From Gammaproteobacteria bacterium (GTDB lineage Bacteria > Pseudomonadota > Gammaproteobacteria > Arenicellales > Spongiicolonaceae), in assembly GCA_007570945.1 (NCBI GenBank), contig RKSH01000056.1, forward strand, positions 1 to 8,694: a stretch of 8,694 nucleotides of DNA, in the 5' to 3' direction. Made by a program: the position numbers and the translations under genes. Positions 1 through 8,616 of the stretch are shown here, in pieces (the stretch's first letter is position 1; every line of letters begins with the position of its first letter). The notes under the pieces are model-generated. The model saw only the letters and a list, made by a program, of their open reading frames with translations, was not told the DNA's origin and made no database searches.

Positions 1-5
1 CCCCC

Positions 6-10
6 GGAGG
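6..10 (+). promoter_or_regulatory. Shine-Dalgarno of the permease remnant
   Basis: GGAGG sits five bases before the ATG at 16. It is a strong ribosome binding site for what is now a broken gene, and it supports 16 as the original start. If still used, it would bring ribosomes into the frame that ends at 300, directly on the start codon of the channel gene. Confidence 0.6.
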
Positions 11-15
11 ACGCC

Positions 16-300
16 ATGAACAACAACGCCAGCCTCGTTTCCCGACCGCATGCCGCCCCTCGGAAACGCCGCTCCCCTCGGCCCGCGGCATGTGCCGGCC
101 ATGTTCACCGGCAGCATCACCGCGCCCATCATCATCGCCGGCGTGGTGGGCGCCTGTCGGTGATGCAGGGCGCCAGTTTCGGCTTCCTGCCGGTGGTTAT
201 TCCGCCGGCCAAAAATTTCGGCATCAAAGCGGTGTTGGTGCCGGCCGCGCTGCCGGCGCTGCCGCTCAACCGGATTTTGCCCGGGCGGCGCGGGGCATGA
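16..300 (+). pseudogene. NCS2-family (xanthine/uracil) permease remnant, frameshifted and internally deleted
   Basis: Three pieces resemble NCS2 nucleobase permeases, which are membrane proteins of about 430-460 residues. The start at 16 (MNNNASLVSRP) is in frame 1. From about 50 the similarity moves to frame 2: PLGNAAPLGPRHVPAMFTGS then ITAPIIIAGVVGA, matching the family N-terminus (PLGxALxLGLQHVLAMF...PLIIAGALGL). That frame stops at 161-163. From about 148 the match returns to frame 1: GRLSVMQGASFGFLPVVIP, the family's conserved GxRLPVVQGTSF segment, then an end-like stretch LNRILPGRRGA before TGA at 298-300. About 30 residues normally separate the second and third blocks and most of the protein is missing, so there are at least one frameshift and two large deletions. 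It cannot make a transporter. The family call comes from remembered consensus and was not searched. A single 94-residue protein in frame 1 would be His/Arg-rich nonsense in the middle. Confidence 0.72.
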
Positions 301-1046
301 CCGGCGCCAGGCTGCAGGCCGTGCTGCTCACACTGCGCGGCAACAAAATTTTTGAATGGGGCACCATCAGCGTCATCCTGCTGTCATCAGTGAGCGTCGG
401 CGCCAAGACCTACGCCATCGCCCCGGCCCTCACCCTCGCCCTGGCCGCGCTGGACTCGGCGGTGTCGGTCTACTTCGTGCTGGAAATTTCCGTCCGCATG
501 GGCGCCGAAGAACGCCTGCGCGATTTTTTCAAGAGCGGCTGGAATAACTTTGACGCGCTGATTGTCGCCGCCAGTTTAATTCCGCTGGACGATTCCGAAT
601 ACGTCCTCCTCGCCCGCTTGCTGCGCCTGTTCCGGGTGATGCGGTTGATTGTTTTCATCCCCCAGTTGCGCGCCCTGGTGGCCGCCCTGCTGCGCGCCAT
701 TCCCCGCATTGGCTACGTGGCGCTGATGATGTTCGTCATTTTCTACATCTACGCCGCCCTCGGCTCGCTGCTGTTCGCCCCCATCAACAACACTCTGTGG
801 GGCAACATCGGCATCGCCATGATCACCCTGTTCCGCGTCGCCACCTTGGAGGACTGGACCGATGTCATGTACGAAACCATGGAGGTCTACCCGCTAAGCT
901 GGGCTTTCTACCTCAGCTTCATCTTCCTCAACGCTTTCGTCTTCCTCAACATGATGATCGGCGTGATTATCCAGGTCATGCACGAGGAACAACCCGCCCC
1001 TCCGCCCCCCAAACCCTGGCGCCGGCGGAGTTTGTGGCTGCGGTGA
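297..1046 (+). CDS. Single-domain voltage-gated cation channel (NaChBac/NavAb/NavMs-like), no C-terminal coiled coil
   Basis: The 249-residue inner-membrane protein has one six-helix ion-channel domain and should work as a homotetramer. S1 is about 18-40; S2 about 45-68 with the acidic E63; S3 about 82-97 with WNNFD (D86). S4 carries R107, R110, R113 and R116 at every third position, the classic voltage sensor. S5 is about 139-160, the pore helix and filter T183-D189 read TLEDWTD, and S6 is about 200-228 (FVFLNMMIGVII). NavAb and NavMs have TLESWS here. The two extra aspartates (D186, D189) lie where the engineered calcium channel CavAb (TLDDWSD) has them, so calcium permeability is possible but inferred. 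After S6 only about 20 Pro/Arg-rich residues remain, whereas the family usually has a neck and a coiled coil. The start ATG overlaps the stop of the upstream permease remnant (ATGA), and an in-frame extension to 90 is just the shadow of that remnant. It converges on the tRNA/hupB block. The family assignment is firm; ion selectivity is unknown. Confidence 0.93.
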   Translation: MTGARLQAVLLTLRGNKIFEWGTISVILLSSVSVGAKTYAIAPALTLALAALDSAVSVYFVLEISVRMGAEERLRDFFKSGWNNFDALIVAASLIPLDDSEYVLLARLLRLFRVMRLIVFIPQLRALVAALLRAIPRIGYVALMMFVIFYIYAALGSLLFAPINNTLWGNIGIAMITLFRVATLEDWTDVMYETMEVYPLSWAFYLSFIFLNAFVFLNMMIGVIIQVMHEEQPAPPPPKPWRRRSLWLR

Positions 1047-1103
1047 AGACCGCCCGCCTGCTCAGCGGGGAGTGGAGGTTCTGATTGGCGGCGCCGTTTA
1101 GGC

Positions 1104-1136
1104 AAAAAAAATCGGCGAGACCGGAATCTCGCCGAT
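1104..1136 (-). terminator. Intrinsic terminator after tRNA-Asp
   Basis: A perfect 10-bp stem (1111-1120 with 1127-1136, ATCGGCGAGA and its complement) encloses a 6-base loop. Read on the minus strand it is followed by a run of T (1104-1110). It begins 16 bases after the CCA end of tRNA-Asp and should end the hupB-tRNA transcript. There is no T-run on the plus-strand side, so it is probably not an efficient terminator for the converging channel gene. Confidence 0.93.
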
Positions 1137-1152
1137 GGAATGTCGCGGCTGG

Positions 1153-1229
1153 TGGCGGAGCGGACGGGACTTGAACCCGCGACCCCCGGCGTGACAGGCC
1201 GGTATTCTAACCAACTGAACTACCGCTCC
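1153..1229 (-). tRNA. tRNA-Asp (GTC)
   Basis: The 77-nt cloverleaf has a 7-bp acceptor stem (GGAGCGG with CCGCTCC), the D-loop segment GTTCAGTTGGTTAGAATA, the anticodon loop CTGTCAC with anticodon GTC at 1193-1195, and the T-arm core GGTTCAAGTCC. The terminal CCA is encoded (1153-1155). It is close to E. coli tRNA-Asp. It lies 14 bases downstream of tRNA-Val with no room for its own promoter, so the two are made from one transcript and cut apart. Confidence 0.97.
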
Positions 1230-1243
1230 GATTCTCGTTTTTG

Positions 1244-1320
1244 TGGTGGGCGCTGCGGGAATTGAACCTGCGACCTTCGCCTTGTAAGGGCGACGCTCTG
1301 CCCGGCTGAGCTAAGCGCCC
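1244..1320 (-). tRNA. tRNA-Val (TAC)
   Basis: The 77-nt cloverleaf has a 7-bp acceptor stem GGGCGCT with AGCGCCC, the D-arm TAGCTCAGCCGGGCAGAGC, the anticodon loop CTTACAA with anticodon TAC at 1284-1286, and the T-arm core GGTTCAATTCC. CCA is encoded at the 3' end (1244-1246). It starts only 23 bases after the hupB stop, with neither a promoter nor a terminator visible between them. It is therefore probably cotranscribed with hupB and released by tRNA processing enzymes. Confidence 0.97.
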
Positions 1321-1343
1321 GACGGGGATGCGCGCCGGCGCCG

Positions 1344-1616
1344 TCAGTTAACCGCGTCTTTCAGCGCCTTGCCGGCCTTGAACTTTATCGACTTGGACGC
1401 GGCAATGTGGATGGATTCACCCGTTCTCGGGTTGCGCCCCTGGCGGGCCGAGCGCTCACTGACGCTGAAGTTTCCAAATCCGGCGATACTGGCCACATCC
1501 CCGTTGCCCAGGGCGGTGGTGATGGATTCAAAAACTTTTTCCACGGCGCGGCTGGCCGAGGCTTTGGAAATGTCGGCGGCATCCGCAACGACGCTTACGA
1601 TATCTGCTTTGTTCAC
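1344..1616 (-). CDS. hupB: DNA-binding protein HU
   Basis: This is a 90-residue histone-like protein, exactly the normal HU length. It dimerises, binds and bends DNA with little sequence preference, and compacts the nucleoid. The N-terminal helices (VNKADIVSVVADAADISKAS) are followed by the turn GFGNF (46-50) and the DNA-binding arm with RNPRTGE (61-67), whose proline at 63 intercalates between base pairs in this family. The C-terminal part is KSIKFKAGKALKDAVN. The start is GTG at 1616-1614. The frame stays open upstream to 1745, but those residues are unlike HU, and a GAGGAG ribosome site lies six bases before the GTG. Its place after clpX-lon and before tRNA-Val/tRNA-Asp is the usual proteobacterial context for hupB. 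I see no convincing promoter in 1617-1740, and the lon hairpin at 1744-1782 suggests it has its own. Confidence 0.96.
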   Translation of the reverse strand: MNKADIVSVVADAADISKASASRAVEKVFESITTALGNGDVASIAGFGNFSVSERSARQGRNPRTGESIHIAASKSIKFKAGKALKDAVN

Positions 1617-1622
1617 GGGCTT

Positions 1623-1628
1623 CTCCTC
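1623..1628 (-). promoter_or_regulatory. Strong Shine-Dalgarno that fixes the hupB GTG start
   Basis: GAGGAG on the minus strand lies six bases before the GTG at 1616. It chooses this non-ATG start over the in-frame ATG at 1745, which would add 43 residues foreign to HU. Confidence 0.85.
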
Positions 1629-1743
1629 AGGTGATTTTGGGTTTAAGTGGGCGGATTTCAGCGGCGCAAAAATCTGCTCAACACCGCGGATGGCGGCGGA
1701 CACGCGCGGCGCCTCTGAAATCCCGTTGCGGAAAATGTAGCAC

Positions 1744-1782
1744 AAAACCGCCGCGCCGAGGGGATTTTTTTCGGCGCGGCGG
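1744..1782 (-). terminator. Probable intrinsic terminator after lon
   Basis: A perfect 12-bp GC-rich stem (1748-1759 with 1771-1782) has an 11-base loop containing six or seven A on the minus strand. It is followed by TTTTGTG (1747-1741). It begins 41 bases beyond the lon stop. The T-run is short (four), so termination may be partial and some readthrough into hupB is possible. Confidence 0.68.
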
Positions 1783-1823
1783 CGGGGCCTTGGCGAATGG
1801 GCGGCCGCCGGGGGTCGCGGCGA

Positions 1824-4261
<2,438 letters not shown>

Positions 4262-4265
<4 letters not shown>

Positions 4266-4321
4266 GGCTTGCGCGGCCGCATCAGCGGGGGTTTTGCAGC
4301 GGTGAATTTTTTGGCCGTCAT
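4262..4321 (-). CDS. 19-codon leader frame overlapping the lon start, resembling the Lon N-terminus
   Basis: ATG at 4321-4319 opens a frame that ends in TGA at 4264-4262, giving a four-base ATGA overlap with the lon start. Its peptide [19 protein letters not shown] resembles the start of Lon, [18 protein letters not shown], with about ten shared positions, and the DNA aligns with an offset near 56 bases. A purine-rich GGGGGCGAAA precedes its ATG, while lon itself has no clear ribosome site. It could be a diverged tandem copy of the lon 5' end, a translated leader feeding ribosomes into lon, or chance similarity in Ala/Lys-rich codons. Expression is unproven. Confidence 0.35.
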
Positions 4322-4373
4322 TTTCGCCCCCGGCGGCGGCATCTGCGGCCCGCCAGGCGGCATTCTTGGATCC

Positions 4374-5663
4374 TCAGGCGCGGCTGGCGCGGGCGCGGTT
4401 GCTGTCTTCGTACACGTACAACGGCGCGGCGCCCTCGTTAATCACGCCGGCATCCACAATGACCTCCCGGACATTGGGCAGCGAGGGCAGCTCATACATG
4501 GCGTTGAGCAACGAGTTTTCAAGGATGGAGTTCAGGCCGCGGGCGCCGGTTTTGCGCTTCATCGCCTTGTGGGCGATGGCGCGCAACGCGTCGTCGCGGA
4601 TTTTCAACTCCACGTCGTCCATCCGCAGCAACTCGCGGTACTGCTTGCTGAGCGCGTTGCGCGGCTCGGTGAGGATGGACATCAGCGCCTTTTCGTCCAA
4701 CTCCTCCAGCGTCGCCACCACCGGCAGGCGGCCGACAAACTCCGGGATTAAACCGTACTTGATTAAATCCTCCGGCTCCAATTGGCGCAGCAGGAGCTCG
4801 TGCTCCTCGCGGTCGCTGCGGGCGGTGATGTCGGCGCCGAAGCCGATGCCGCTTTTCTCGGTGCGGCTGCGGATGATTTTTTCCAGGCCGGCAAAGGAGC
4901 CGCCGCAAATAAACAGCACATTGCGCGTGTCCACCTGCAGAAATTCCTGCTGCGGATGCTTGCGCCCGCCCTGCGGCGGCACCGAGGCGATGGTGCCCTC
5001 GATTAATTTGAGCAACGCCTGCTGCACGCCCTCGCCGGACACGTCGCGGGTGATGGATGGGTTGTCGGACTTGCGCGAAATCTTGTCGATCTCGTCGATG
5101 TAGACAATGCCCATGCGGGCTTTTTCAATGTCGTAGTCGCATTTCTGCAGCAGTTTCTGAATGATGTTTTCCACATCCTCGCCGACGTAGCCGGCCTCGG
5201 TGAGGGTGGTGGCGTCGGCGATGGTGAACGGCACATTCAATTGGCGCGCCAGCGTCTCGGCCAGCAGGGTTTTGCCCGAGCCGGTGGGACCGATGAGCAG
5301 AATGTTGCTCTTGGCGATTTCCACGCCGTTAATCTCGCCGGCGACCTCGCTTTCCACGCGCTTGTAGTGGTTGTAGACCGCCACCGACAGAATTTTCTTG
5401 GCCTGCGACTGCCCGACAACGTAGTCATCCAGAATTTTGCGGATGTCGCCGGGTTTGGGCGAGCGCATTGCGCTGGCGGTGCCGCGCTCGGTTTTTTCCT
5501 CCTCCTCGCGGATGATTTCGTTGCACAGTTCCACGCACTCGTTGCACACGAAAACCGACGGGCCGGCGATGAGTTTGTGAATCTCATGCTGGCTTTTGCC
5601 GCAAAAAGAGCAGTAGAGGACTTTTTCGGCGGATTGTTCCGGCTTGTCGTTGTCTTCGGCCAT
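4374..5663 (-). CDS. clpX: ATP-dependent Clp protease, unfoldase subunit ClpX
   Basis: This 429-residue AAA+ unfoldase (E. coli 424) forms a cytoplasmic hexamer. It recognises tagged proteins, unfolds them and threads them into ClpP. The N-terminal zinc-binding domain has C18, C21, C40 and C43. Walker A is GPTGSGKT (125-132), the substrate-gripping pore loop GYVG 158-161, Walker B IVYIDEID (186-193), the RKH loop R234-H236, and the ClpP-docking IGF tripeptide 273-275. The arginine finger R312 lies in PEFVGRLPV and sensor-2 R375 in TGARGLNS. All key parts are present, so a working ClpP partner is expected, yet clpP, normally just upstream, is replaced by proB. lon follows, as usual. The start at 5663 gives the normal N-terminus. 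No Shine-Dalgarno precedes it; the leader instead reads CACCTCCC. A strong promoter lies at 5695-5723. Confidence 0.98.
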   Translation of the reverse strand: MAEDNDKPEQSAEKVLYCSFCGKSQHEIHKLIAGPSVFVCNECVELCNEIIREEEEKTERGTASAMRSPKPGDIRKILDDYVVGQSQAKKILSVAVYNHYKRVESEVAGEINGVEIAKSNILLIGPTGSGKTLLAETLARQLNVPFTIADATTLTEAGYVGEDVENIIQKLLQKCDYDIEKARMGIVYIDEIDKISRKSDNPSITRDVSGEGVQQALLKLIEGTIASVPPQGGRKHPQQEFLQVDTRNVLFICGGSFAGLEKIIRSRTEKSGIGFGADITARSDREEHELLLRQLEPEDLIKYGLIPEFVGRLPVVATLEELDEKALMSILTEPRNALSKQYRELLRMDDVELKIRDDALRAIAHKAMKRKTGARGLNSILENSLLNAMYELPSLPNVREVIVDAGVINEGAAPLYVYEDSNRARASRA

Positions 5664-5694
5664 GGCGGGAGGTGCGGTTTGCGGGCGTCAGCGG

Positions 5695-5723
5695 ATAATA
5701 CGGGTTTGGCGCGGGGTTTTCAA
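5695..5723 (-). promoter_or_regulatory. clpX-lon promoter, sigma70-like with a sigma32-like -35
   Basis: Minus-strand TTGAAA (5723-5718), a 17-base spacer, then TATTAT (5700-5695) form a near-consensus housekeeping promoter. The expected transcript start is near 5688, about 25 bases before the clpX ATG. The -35 sits in CTTGAAAA, the heat-shock sigma32 -35 consensus, and CCCGTATT follows TTGAAA after 13 bases, partly matching the sigma32 -10 (CCCCATNT). The -35 hexamer includes the proB stop codon. Both readings suit a quality-control operon; which factor uses it is inferred. Confidence 0.8.
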
Positions 5724-6862
5724 GCGTCTGCGGGCGGCGCGCCCCGGCCCGCCACCACCATGTTGTCGCGATGGATGAGCTCCGGCTCGTCCACGTAGCC
5801 GAGGATGCCCTCAATTCGGTCGCTGCTCTGGCCGATGATTTTTCTGCTCTCGGCGGCGTTGTAGTTGACCAGGCCGCGCGCCGCCTCACGGCCTTCGGGG
5901 TCGACGCACAGCACCGGGTCGCCGCGGCGGAAATCACCCTCAACCAGGGTCACGCCCACCGGCAGCAAACTGCGCCCTTTGCTGCGCAGCACCTGGGCCG
6001 CGCCGTGGTCGAGAATTAATTTTCCGGCGGCGCGCAGTTGCCCGGCCAGCCACTGCTTGCGCGCGGCGAGACGGCCGCGGCCGGCGCGCAGCGAGGTGCC
6101 GAGGGCCTCGCCGTGGTGCAGGCGGCACAGCACGTTTTCCTCCATGCCGCCGGCAATCACAGTGCGGGTGCCGGAGCGCGCGGCCTTCTCGGCGGCCAGA
6201 AGTTTGGTCAGCATTCCGCCGCGGCCAAGGGCGCCGCCGGGGCCGGCGTGGCGGCTGAGCGCGGCATCGCCGGCCAGGCCGTCGGCGATTAATTTGGCGC
6301 CCGGGTGGCGGCGCGGGTCGCGGTCAAACAGGCCCGGCTGGTCGGTGAGCAGCACCAACAACTCGGCCTCCACCAGGTTGGCCACCAGCGCGGCGAGGGT
6401 GTCGTTGTCGCCGAAGCGAATCTCGTCGGTGGCCACGGTGTCGTTCTCGTTCACCACCGGAATCACGTTCAGTTGCAGCAACGTGCGCAACGCGCGGCGC
6501 GCATTCAGGTAACGGCCGCGGTCACTGAAGTCGGCGTGGGTCAGCAGTACTTGGGCGGTGTGCAAACCGTGGGCCTCAAAGGCCGACTCGTAGGCGCGCA
6601 CCAGCCCCATCTGGCCCACCGCGGCCAGCGCCTGCAAGTGGTGCAATGAGCGCGGCCGCTCGCCAAGGCCGAGGCGCATCATGCCGGCGGCGATGGAGCC
6701 GGAGGACACCAGCGTCACCGCCACGCCGCTTTGCACCAGTTGCGCGACTTGCCCGGCCCACACACCGATGGCGGCGGTGTTGAGTCCGCCGCCGCCGGCC
6801 AGCAGTGAACTGCCGACCTTCACCACCCACGTCCGGCGGGTGTCGCCGCCGCTTGCGCTCAT
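5720..6862 (-). CDS. proB: Glutamate 5-kinase
   Basis: Cytoplasmic enzyme that phosphorylates L-glutamate to glutamyl 5-phosphate, the first step of proline synthesis. It is normally feedback-inhibited by proline. At 380 residues it has the full two-domain layout (E. coli 367). The amino-acid-kinase domain covers about 11-260, with KVGSS (15-19), SSGSIAAG (53-60), the glutamate-binding stretch [10 protein letters not shown]...FGDND (138-153) and the nucleotide loop GRGGMLTK (213-220). A C-terminal PUA domain lies at about 280-360. The ATG at 6862 overlaps the obgE stop as ATGA, so translation is coupled. The frame runs on upstream to 6919, but that part lies inside obgE and is unlike ProB. 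It is the last gene of the rplU-rpmA-obgE-proB run. proA is not here. No terminator is visible between proB and clpX. Confidence 0.97.
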   Translation of the reverse strand: MSASGGDTRRTWVVKVGSSLLAGGGGLNTAAIGVWAGQVAQLVQSGVAVTLVSSGSIAAGMMRLGLGERPRSLHHLQALAAVGQMGLVRAYESAFEAHGLHTAQVLLTHADFSDRGRYLNARRALRTLLQLNVIPVVNENDTVATDEIRFGDNDTLAALVANLVEAELLVLLTDQPGLFDRDPRRHPGAKLIADGLAGDAALSRHAGPGGALGRGGMLTKLLAAEKAARSGTRTVIAGGMEENVLCRLHHGEALGTSLRAGRGRLAARKQWLAGQLRAAGKLILDHGAAQVLRSKGRSLLPVGVTLVEGDFRRGDPVLCVDPEGREAARGLVNYNAAESRKIIGQSSDRIEGILGYVDEPELIHRDNMVVAGRGAPPADA

Positions 6863-7878
6863 GAACCGGCGTCCAAGGCTTCCAGACGGCTCATCACCGC
6901 CTGCGCCAGGCTGCGGCAACCGGCGCCGGCGGCGGCGGAGACGGTGTGCAGCGGTCCGTGCCAGCCGATTTGCGCGGCGATGGATTGGGCGCGCGCGGGC
7001 ACTTCCGCGGCCGGCAGCAGGTCGCTTTTGTTCAACACCAGCCAGCGCTCGCGCTTTGCCAGGCCGGGGTTGAAGGCGGCCAGTTCGGCCTCCACCTCGC
7101 GCACCGCCGCCGCCGCATCGGCGCCGTCGGCGGGCGCCATGTCCACCAGGTGCAACAGCAGCCGGGTGCGCTGCAGGTGGCGCAGAAAGCGGATGCCCAA
7201 CCCGGCGCCGGCGGCGGCGCCCGCAATCAGGCCGGGAATGTCGGCTAACACAAAACCGCGCCCGGCGTCCACGCGCACCGCGCCGAGTTGCGGGTGCATG
7301 GTGGTAAACGGGTAGTCGGCGACCTTGGGCGTGGCGCGGGACAGCGCGCGCAGCAGGGTGGACTTGCCGGCGTTGGGCCGGCCCACCAGGCCGGCGTCGG
7401 CCAACAGCAGCAGTTCCAGACTTAGTTCCCGGCGGTCGCCGGCGCGGCCGGCGGTGGCGCGGCGGGGGGCGCGGTTGGTCGCCGACTTAAAATGCGCGTT
7501 GCCGCGGCCGCCGGCGCCGCCGCGCGCCACCAGCAGGCGGTGGCCGGGGTCCACCACCTCGCCAATGCGCTCGCCGCCGTCGCGGTCGCGCACCACGGTG
7601 CCGGGGGGGACTTTAATGAGAAGGCCGGCGCCGCTGCGGCCGCTGCGGTTGCGGCCGGCGCCGGGGCGGCCGCTGGCGGCCTTGAAGTTACGGGTGTGGC
7701 GGAAGTCGGCGAGGGTGCCGATGCCGGCGGCGGCGACCAGGTGCACATCGCCGCCGTCACCGCCGTCGCCGCCGTCGGGACCGCCGCGCGGGACGAATTT
7801 TTCGCGGCGGAAACTCAGGCAACCGTCGCCGCCGTCGCCGGCTTTAACGGTGATGACGGCTTCGTCGACAAACTTCAT
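6859..7878 (-). CDS. obgE: Obg-family GTPase ObgE (CgtA)
   Basis: This GTPase binds the large ribosomal subunit and acts in its late assembly and in stress control. At 339 residues it is shorter than E. coli ObgE (390). The glycine-rich Obg fold covers about 1-158, including [20 protein letters not shown] (23-42). The GTPase domain has G1 GRPNAGKS (166-173), the switch threonines in PFTTMHP (191-197), G3 DIPG (213-216), G4 NKSD (283-286) and G5 SAAAGAG (314-320). It ends right after the G domain without the variable C-terminal acidic tail. Many positions that are usually lysine are arginine and alanine is very frequent, fitting the GC bias. The start is the ATG at 7878, giving the family's MKFVDEA; a longer frame to 8019 only reads through rpmA in another phase. 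It lies 22 bases after rpmA with no clear ribosome site, and overlaps proB. Confidence 0.98.
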   Translation of the reverse strand: MKFVDEAVITVKAGDGGDGCLSFRREKFVPRGGPDGGDGGDGGDVHLVAAAGIGTLADFRHTRNFKAASGRPGAGRNRSGRSGAGLLIKVPPGTVVRDRDGGERIGEVVDPGHRLLVARGGAGGRGNAHFKSATNRAPRRATAGRAGDRRELSLELLLLADAGLVGRPNAGKSTLLRALSRATPKVADYPFTTMHPQLGAVRVDAGRGFVLADIPGLIAGAAAGAGLGIRFLRHLQRTRLLLHLVDMAPADGADAAAAVREVEAELAAFNPGLAKRERWLVLNKSDLLPAAEVPARAQSIAAQIGWHGPLHTVSAAAGAGCRSLAQAVMSRLEALDAGS

Positions 7879-7900
7879 TGCCGGCGGCGGCCGGCGCCGC

Positions 7901-8167
7901 TTAGTCGGCTTCGGCGGCGAGCACGTCCACGAACTTGCGTCCGCGCGGGCCGCGGGTCTGGAACTGCACGGTGCCGGCGGCGGTGGCGAACAGGGTGTGG
8001 TCGCGGCCGATGCCGACATTGCGGCCGGGGTGAAACCTGGTGCCGCGCTGGCGCACTAAGATGTTGCCGGCGAGCACGCTCTGGCCGGCATGGCGCTTGA
8101 TGCCCAAGCGTTTGGATTCGGAATCGCGGCCGTTTCTGGAACTGCCGCCGGCTTTTTTGTGTGCCAT
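7901..8167 (-). CDS. rpmA: Large-subunit ribosomal protein L27
   Basis: At 88 residues this is the normal bacterial L27 length (E. coli 85). Its flexible N-terminus reaches the peptidyl-transferase centre of the 50S subunit. It begins [20 protein letters not shown] and continues with [20 protein letters not shown] and [10 protein letters not shown], all strongly conserved. It has no Firmicute-type N-terminal prepeptide. The ATG at 8167 is preceded by GAGGCG, a fair ribosome site. The frame stays open upstream to 8539, but that overlaps rplU and is not conserved. It lies 13 bases after rplU in the standard rplU-rpmA pair, so the two proteins are made from one message. Confidence 0.99.
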   Translation of the reverse strand: MAHKKAGGSSRNGRDSESKRLGIKRHAGQSVLAGNILVRQRGTRFHPGRNVGIGRDHTLFATAAGTVQFQTRGPRGRKFVDVLAAEAD

Positions 8168-8180
8168 GGTGCGCCTCGTT

Positions 8181-8579
8181 TTATTTTTCGGCGCCGGCCT
8201 CGGCCTCGGCCTCGGCTGGGGCCGGCATGGGTGAGGGTTTTGCGTCATCGCGGTGGATGGCGGTGACGCGCAATTCGGTGTAGGCCTGGCGGTGGCCCTG
8301 GGAGCGGCGGTAGTTTTTGCGGCGGCGCATTTTGAACACATGAATCTTGTCGCCGCGGCCGTGGCCGACCACGGTGGCGGTGACCGACCCGCCGGGCAGG
8401 TGCGGCGTGCCGACCAGAACCTCACCCTCACCGCCGCCACCGCCGGCGCCGCCGACCAGCAGCAGCACTTTATCCAACTTGACGCTGTCGCCCTGGGCGG
8501 CGGGCAGCGATTCCACGCGCAGGCGGTCGCCCACCGCAACGCGGTACTGCTTGCCGCCGGTTTCGATTACCGCATACAT
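8181..8579 (-). CDS. rplU: Large-subunit ribosomal protein L21, with extended acidic tail
   Basis: 50S ribosomal protein that binds 23S rRNA. It starts [20 protein letters not shown] and has the conserved core [20 protein letters not shown] and [16 protein letters not shown]. At 132 residues it exceeds the usual 103, for two reasons. A glycine-rich insert ([10 protein letters not shown], about 43-52) replaces a short loop, and about 25 residues follow the normal end, closing with [12 protein letters not shown]. The start at 8579 gives the family's N-terminus; the frame remains open to 8690, but a strong promoter lies inside that stretch. The expected untranslated leader is about 30 bases, with no clear Shine-Dalgarno. 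First gene of the rplU-rpmA-obgE-proB operon. Confidence 0.98.
   Translation of the reverse strand: MYAVIETGGKQYRVAVGDRLRVESLPAAQGDSVKLDKVLLLVGGAGGGGGEGEVLVGTPHLPGGSVTATVVGHGRGDKIHVFKMRRRKNYRRSQGHRQAYTELRVTAIHRDDAKPSPMPAPAEAEAEAGAEK
8195..8217 (-). repeat. Hexanucleotide tandem repeat in the L21 tail
   Basis: The six-base unit CGGCCT (plus strand) is repeated about 3.8 times in the last codons of rplU. It encodes the alternating Glu-Ala of [11 protein letters not shown]. The unit is two codons, so length changes would keep the frame and only alter the tail length. Confidence 0.85.
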
Positions 8580-8616
8580 GGTGAAAATGTGGGAAACTCC
8601 GGTTTGGGAAGCGCCG

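Noticed and set aside
90..296. Longer N-terminus for the channel starting at 90
   Set aside because: This stretch reads the permease relic in a third frame and has no channel or signal-peptide features. The ATG at 297 gives a normal N-terminus just before S1.
1617..1745. ATG start for HU at 1745 giving 133 residues
   Set aside because: HU is 90 residues and begins at VNKADI. The GTG at 1616 has a GAGGAG site, and the extension runs up to the lon hairpin.
4366..5103. Long plus-strand open frames opposite clpX and proB (also 5241-5798 and 5865-6512)
   Set aside because: They are composition-driven shadows of well-conserved minus-strand genes, with no family resemblance.
7879..8019. Longer N-terminus for ObgE
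   Set aside because: The added 47 residues are Pro/Ala/Ser-rich readthrough of rpmA in another phase. The Obg N-terminus MKFVDEA starts at 7878.
8580..8616. Structured L21 leader or riboswitch before rplU
   Set aside because: The promoter predicts a leader of only about 30 bases, too short for the known ribosomal-protein leader structures, and no hairpin is visible.
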